Shown: positions 60,843 through 64,000 of the stretch, piece after piece
Layout of the letters: each line of letters begins with the position of its first letter
Position numbering within the stretch: position 1 is the first letter of the stretch
From: Streptomyces lydicus
GTDB taxonomy: Bacteria; Actinomycetota; Actinomycetes; Streptomycetales; Streptomycetaceae
Assembly (NCBI RefSeq): GCF_004125265.1
Contig: NZ_RDTE01000003.1
Span: forward strand, 8,308,001 to 8,372,000
Reading direction: 5' to 3'
DNA length: 64,000 nt
Translations under genes and position numbers: made by a program
Notes under the pieces: model-generated
What the model was told of the DNA's origin: nothing
The model's input: only the letters and a program-made list of their open reading frames with translations
Database searches by the model: none

Positions 60843-61982
60843 ATGGACATATCCCGACGTCAGACACTGCAAGCGGCGGTCGTCGCCGCCGTGGGCGGGG
60901 CCCTGGGCGCCTGCGGTACCCAGGACGGCGGCCGGCCGGCGCCGCGCGGTGAGCGGGCCGTCCCCGCGGGCGCGAAGCCGGCCGGCGGATGGCGGCTGCC
61001 CGAGGAGGCCCAGCCGCACGAGGCGACCTACATGGCGTGGCCCACCCGCACGATCTGGGGGCCGGACGTCACCGGCGTACGCGAGGACATCGCCCGTATC
61101 GCCCGGACCATCGCCGAGTTCGAGCCGGTGCGGCTCCTGGCCAACGAGCGGGAGACGCCGGCGGCCCGGCGGGCGTGCGGGTCCGGGGTGGAGGTCGTCC
61201 CGGTCCCGGTGGACGACCTGTGGATGCGGGACAGCGGACCGGTCTTCGTCCTCGGGCCCGACGGCATCGCCGGCGTCGACCTCCATTTCAACGGCTGGGG
61301 CGGCAAGCAGGCCCACGGCCGCGACAGCCGGGTCGCCCGCGCGGTCCTGGACGACGAGCGGATCACCAGGATCGCGGCACCGATCACCGCCGAGGGCGGC
61401 GCCGTGGAGGGCGACGGGCACGGGACGCTGATGGTGGCCGAGAGCTCGCTGGTCAACGACAACCGCAACCCCGGCACGTCCCGCGACGACATCGAGCGGG
61501 CGCTCAAGGACCTGTTCGGTGCCACCACGGTGATCTGGGTCAAGGGCGTCAAGGGCAAGGACATCACGGACTATCACATCGATGCGCTGGCACGCTTCTC
61601 CGAACCCGGCGTCGTGGTCCTGAGCACCCCGGCACCCGGCGCCCCCCGGAACGACTTCACCGGCGCCTACGAACAGGCCCGCACGGTCCTGGAGCACGCC
61701 GTCGACGCCAGGGGGAAGCGGCTCGAAGTCGTCGAGCTCGTCGAGCCGGCCCATATCGGACGACGGGGCGAGGACTTCCTGGCCTGCTATGCGAACTACT
61801 ACGTGGCCAACGGAGCGGTCCTCATGCCCCGCTTCGGCGACCGGAAGGCCGACGGCGATGCCGCGGCCACCCTGCGGGACCTCTACCCGGGGCGGAAGGT
61901 GGTGCCCCTGCCCGTAGACCACCTCGGCGAGGGCGGCGGCGGCATCCACTGCTCCACCCAGCAACTCCCCGAGGCCCGCTGA
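60843..61982 (+). CDS. Exported lipoprotein-type agmatine deiminase
   Basis: A 379-residue enzyme that hydrolyses agmatine to N-carbamoylputrescine and ammonia. Catalytic landmarks are TYMAWPTR, DLWMRDSGPVFV, AEGGAVEGDGHG, DYHIDALARF and the C-terminal nucleophile segment GGGIHCSTQQLP, all typical of this penicillin-acylase-like guanidino-group hydrolase family. It differs from the usual cytosolic enzyme in its N-terminus: twin arginines (SRRQTLQAA) and a lipobox LGAC at about 25, indicating Tat export and lipid anchoring. The ATG has GGGAGCTGAGC. A TetR operator overlaps its promoter. It would supply carbon and nitrogen, or polyamine precursors, from outside the cell. Confidence 0.92.
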   Translation: MDISRRQTLQAAVVAAVGGALGACGTQDGGRPAPRGERAVPAGAKPAGGWRLPEEAQPHEATYMAWPTRTIWGPDVTGVREDIARIARTIAEFEPVRLLANERETPAARRACGSGVEVVPVPVDDLWMRDSGPVFVLGPDGIAGVDLHFNGWGGKQAHGRDSRVARAVLDDERITRIAAPITAEGGAVEGDGHGTLMVAESSLVNDNRNPGTSRDDIERALKDLFGATTVIWVKGVKGKDITDYHIDALARFSEPGVVVLSTPAPGAPRNDFTGAYEQARTVLEHAVDARGKRLEVVELVEPAHIGRRGEDFLACYANYYVANGAVLMPRFGDRKADGDAAATLRDLYPGRKVVPLPVDHLGEGGGGIHCSTQQLPEAR

Positions 61983-62049
61983 ACATCACCGTCCGGGACG
62001 GCGGTGCGCAGCCCCTGCCCGGGGGCCGGGCGCGGCAGCGGTCAGGGGC

Positions 62050-62074
62050 GCCGGCCCCGGTCAGCAGGGCCGGC
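62050..62074. terminator. Hairpin between the convergent deiminase and methyltransferase genes
   Basis: GCCGGCCC (62050-62057) pairs with GGGCCGGC (62067-62074). It spans the methyltransferase stop and follows the agmatine deiminase stop by about 70 bp. Confidence 0.45.
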
Positions 62075-62882
62075 CCCGGGCGGCCTCCTCGGTCTTCCAC
62101 CCCCAAGCGGTGAGCATCCCGGGCGAGAGGCCGGCGCACCGCGGCGAGGACAGTTCGTGCACCGCCCGCTCGATCTCTGCCTCGTCCACCCGCCCCGTCG
62201 CCAGCATGGCGTCCCGCGAACGGCTCCACGTATCGGCCCAGAAGCGGCTGATCGCGCTGTCCGGCACCAACGGGGGGACGTGGATCTCGGCGGCCACATG
62301 GAACAGCCCCTCCTCGTGCAGGAGCTGCGGGTAATCCGGCACCCAGGAGATGTCCGTGCCGATGGTCTCCCGCAGGGCCTGCCACATCGCCCGCATCACC
62401 GTGGTGTACGGGGTGCCCGGCGCGGTGGCGCTGGTCAGGTCCACGGCGTCGCTGAGCACCAGCACACCGTCGGGCGCGACCAGCGAGACCAGCTTGGCGA
62501 TCATGCGGCGCCAGGCGCGCAGATGCATCAGCACGAACCGCGCGTGCACCAGACGGAACCGGCCGGGATCGAAGCCCGGGGCGGTGATGTCGGCGTCCAG
62601 CGTCGTCAGGCCCGGTGTGCCGGCCGCGGCGAGGAAGCGGGTGTCACGGTCCACCGCGAGGACCGTCGTGACACCGGCCGACTCCAGCAGCCACCGTGCG
62701 AGGGTGCCGGTTCCCGCGCCCACGTCCAGGCAGTTCCAGCCGGGACCGGCGCCCAGCGCCGTCAGCCGGGCGGCGCTCACCTCGTCGTAGGCGAGCGCCC
62801 CCAGGTCGATACGACCGGCCTCGCCGGTCTCCTCCGGGCGGAACAGACCTTCGCCGTAGCGCCCGGTATCCGTACCCCGCAC
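62061..62882 (-). CDS. SAM-dependent methyltransferase (class I)
   Basis: A 273-residue protein with the Rossmann motif CLDVGAGTGTLARWL (motif I), VLAVDRDTRFL (motif II), a motif IV-like RFRLVHARFVLMHL and VAPDGVLVLSD. It belongs to the broad methyltransferase-11/25 group in which the target atom cannot be told. Start GTG 62882 follows GGGGAC. It lies 22 bp after the MFS gene on the same strand and may be co-transcribed with it. A link to the NRPS product is possible but not shown. Confidence 0.88.
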   Translation of the reverse strand: MRGTDTGRYGEGLFRPEETGEAGRIDLGALAYDEVSAARLTALGAGPGWNCLDVGAGTGTLARWLLESAGVTTVLAVDRDTRFLAAAGTPGLTTLDADITAPGFDPGRFRLVHARFVLMHLRAWRRMIAKLVSLVAPDGVLVLSDAVDLTSATAPGTPYTTVMRAMWQALRETIGTDISWVPDYPQLLHEEGLFHVAAEIHVPPLVPDSAISRFWADTWSRSRDAMLATGRVDEAEIERAVHELSSPRCAGLSPGMLTAWGWKTEEAARGRPC

Positions 62883-62904
62883 GTCCCCAGTATGACGGCG
62901 CTGC

Positions 62905-64000
62905 TCAGGGGTTTCCTGCTGTGGTGACCAGGTCCGGAACCGGATCCGGTACCGGCTGTTTCCGCGGCCGTCCCGGGGTGCGCCGCAGCACCAGCTGCAG
63001 CACCAGCATCACCACACCGGTCACCACCGCGCTGTGCCACAGCAGGGCGTCCAGCCGGCCCGCGGAGAGATACGCGCCCGCGGCCACGGCCGCCAGTGCG
63101 CACACGGCCCGGTCCACGATGCTCTCGACGGACAGCAGGGTGGCCCGTGGCGCACCCGCCGGAATCGCGTCGTTCACCAGCTTGCGCTGGAGCGGATAGG
63201 CGAATCCGGTGACCGCGGCGAACACGCACAGCAGGGCGATCACGGTCCAGGGCCCGCCGAGAGTGCTCCCCGCCAGCGCCGCCGCCATCGCGAGGCTGAG
63301 CAGCGAGACCCATGCCACCGGTGACAGCCGCGAGCCCAGCCACTGCGGACGGGCCGAGGCCACCGCCTCCGCGACGGTCATGGCGGCCAGTACCCCGCCG
63401 TGCGATCCCTCCGGGATGCCGTGGTCCAGCAGCACCGGCTGGAAGAGGTTCACCTGACAGATCCGCGAGAGCGTGAAGACCGCCACGCCCTGCACCATCA
63501 GCAGGGCGAGCCAGGGCGTGGCCCACACACAGCGCAGCGCCGTGGTGGCATCGCGCAAAAACGCGAGCCCGCCGCGCGAGGCCGCCTTCGCCTCGGTCCG
63601 GCCGGCGGGCGCCGCCTGCCGCGGCAGTACCACGGCGCAGACGAGCGAGCCCGCCGCGCTCGCGGCGCTCAGCACATACGGTGCGGGGTGCGCGAGGGCC
63701 ATCAACGGACCGACCAGCGGCCAGCACAGCACCTTCGCGGCCAGCCCCAGCGCCCGCGCCTGCCCCTCGGCCTTCAGATAGTGCTCTCCCGCGCCCTCGG
63801 CCGCCAGGCCGTCGTAGAGATAGGCGCTGGCGGCGCCGGAGGTCAGCGAGCGGCCCGCGGCGATGGCCAGGAAGTGCACCAGGAAACCGGTGTAGCTGGG
63901 GGCCAGGACCGGGGCCAGGTTCGCCGCGGTCATCACGACGGCACCGGCCCGCAGACAGTTGCGGGCACCGATCCGGTCGGCCACCATCCCGGTCGGGATC
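62905..64000 (-). CDS. MFS transporter, N-terminus outside the window
   Basis: The frame runs to the right edge. Residues before the first visible Met read PTGMVADRIGARNCL, the motif A loop after helix 2, so the two N-terminal helices and the true start are beyond the window. About ten helices remain, including ATLLSVESIVDRAVCALAAV, a pattern of the drug/DHA3-like MFS group. Its 3' end lies 22 bp before the methyltransferase gene on the same strand. Substrate unknown. Confidence 0.85.
   Translation of the reverse strand, partial: IPTGMVADRIGARNCLRAGAVVMTAANLAPVLAPSYTGFLVHFLAIAAGRSLTSGAASAYLYDGLAAEGAGEHYLKAEGQARALGLAAKVLCWPLVGPLMALAHPAPYVLSAASAAGSLVCAVVLPRQAAPAGRTEAKAASRGGLAFLRDATTALRCVWATPWLALLMVQGVAVFTLSRICQVNLFQPVLLDHGIPEGSHGGVLAAMTVAEAVASARPQWLGSRLSPVAWVSLLSLAMAAALAGSTLGGPWTVIALLCVFAAVTGFAYPLQRKLVNDAIPAGAPRATLLSVESIVDRAVCALAAVAAGAYLSAGRLDALLWHSAVVTGVVMLVLQLVLRRTPGRPRKQPVPDPVPDLVTTAGNP

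Overview
The window is very GC-rich, with GTG starts, ATGA-coupled genes and strong GGAGG-type ribosome sites. Its gene content (SpoIIE-type phosphatases, mycothiol-type DinB proteins, an F420-class oxidoreductase, an Rpf-like transglycosylase, an NRPS cluster) points to Streptomyces or a close relative. It reads as chromosomal accessory or arm-like DNA. No rRNA, tRNA or CRISPR was seen.

Layout. 1-14.5 kb holds an amino-acid permease tail, two PP2C/SpoIIE phosphatases, small membrane or secreted proteins, a cytochrome P450, an MFS exporter, a secreted thermolysin-like protease and a DMT transporter. 14.6-22.9 kb is a decayed catabolic locus. It contains an aldehyde dehydrogenase tail, an FAD-monooxygenase tail and a polyamine-binding-protein head, then an intact quaternary-amine-type Rieske oxygenase, then broken NuoF-like, acyl-CoA synthetase and acyl-CoA dehydrogenase genes. 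An intact TetR gene follows, and two matching TetR-type palindromes lie in the divergent promoter upstream. 23.8-46.7 kb is a patchwork of small units: D-cysteine desulfhydrase-like enzyme; a translationally coupled pair of unknown protein plus AbiEii-like nucleotidyltransferase; PPOX; MarR with a 14-TM exporter carrying beta-sandwich repeats; a zinc-ribbon SDR; LysR with a maleylpyruvate-isomerase-like gene; M3 peptidase; CBS protein; Rpf-LysM protein; GntR with DUF1989; EF-hand protein; L,D-transpeptidase; and several small enzymes.

46.9-59.8 kb, all on the minus strand, is a compact NRPS operon. Its order of transcription is MFS exporter, stand-alone C, C-A-T, A-T, A-T, and C-(relic A)-T-SDR, with start/stop overlaps or 1-nt gaps between the last four genes and a strong hairpin at its end. 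There is no thioesterase, and the last protein ends in an extended SDR (NAD-epimerase-like) domain. I cannot match this arrangement to a known product. 60.1-64 kb holds a TetR gene divergent from an exported lipoprotein-type agmatine deiminase with a clear palindromic operator between them, a methyltransferase, and an MFS gene that runs off the window.

The most promising unexplained items are the NRPS line with its SDR terminus, and the coupled pair at 25.1-27.2 kb, whose first protein looks like two tandem ferredoxin-like halves. A recurring background feature is short perfect tandem duplication (5-28 bp units) in intergenic DNA.
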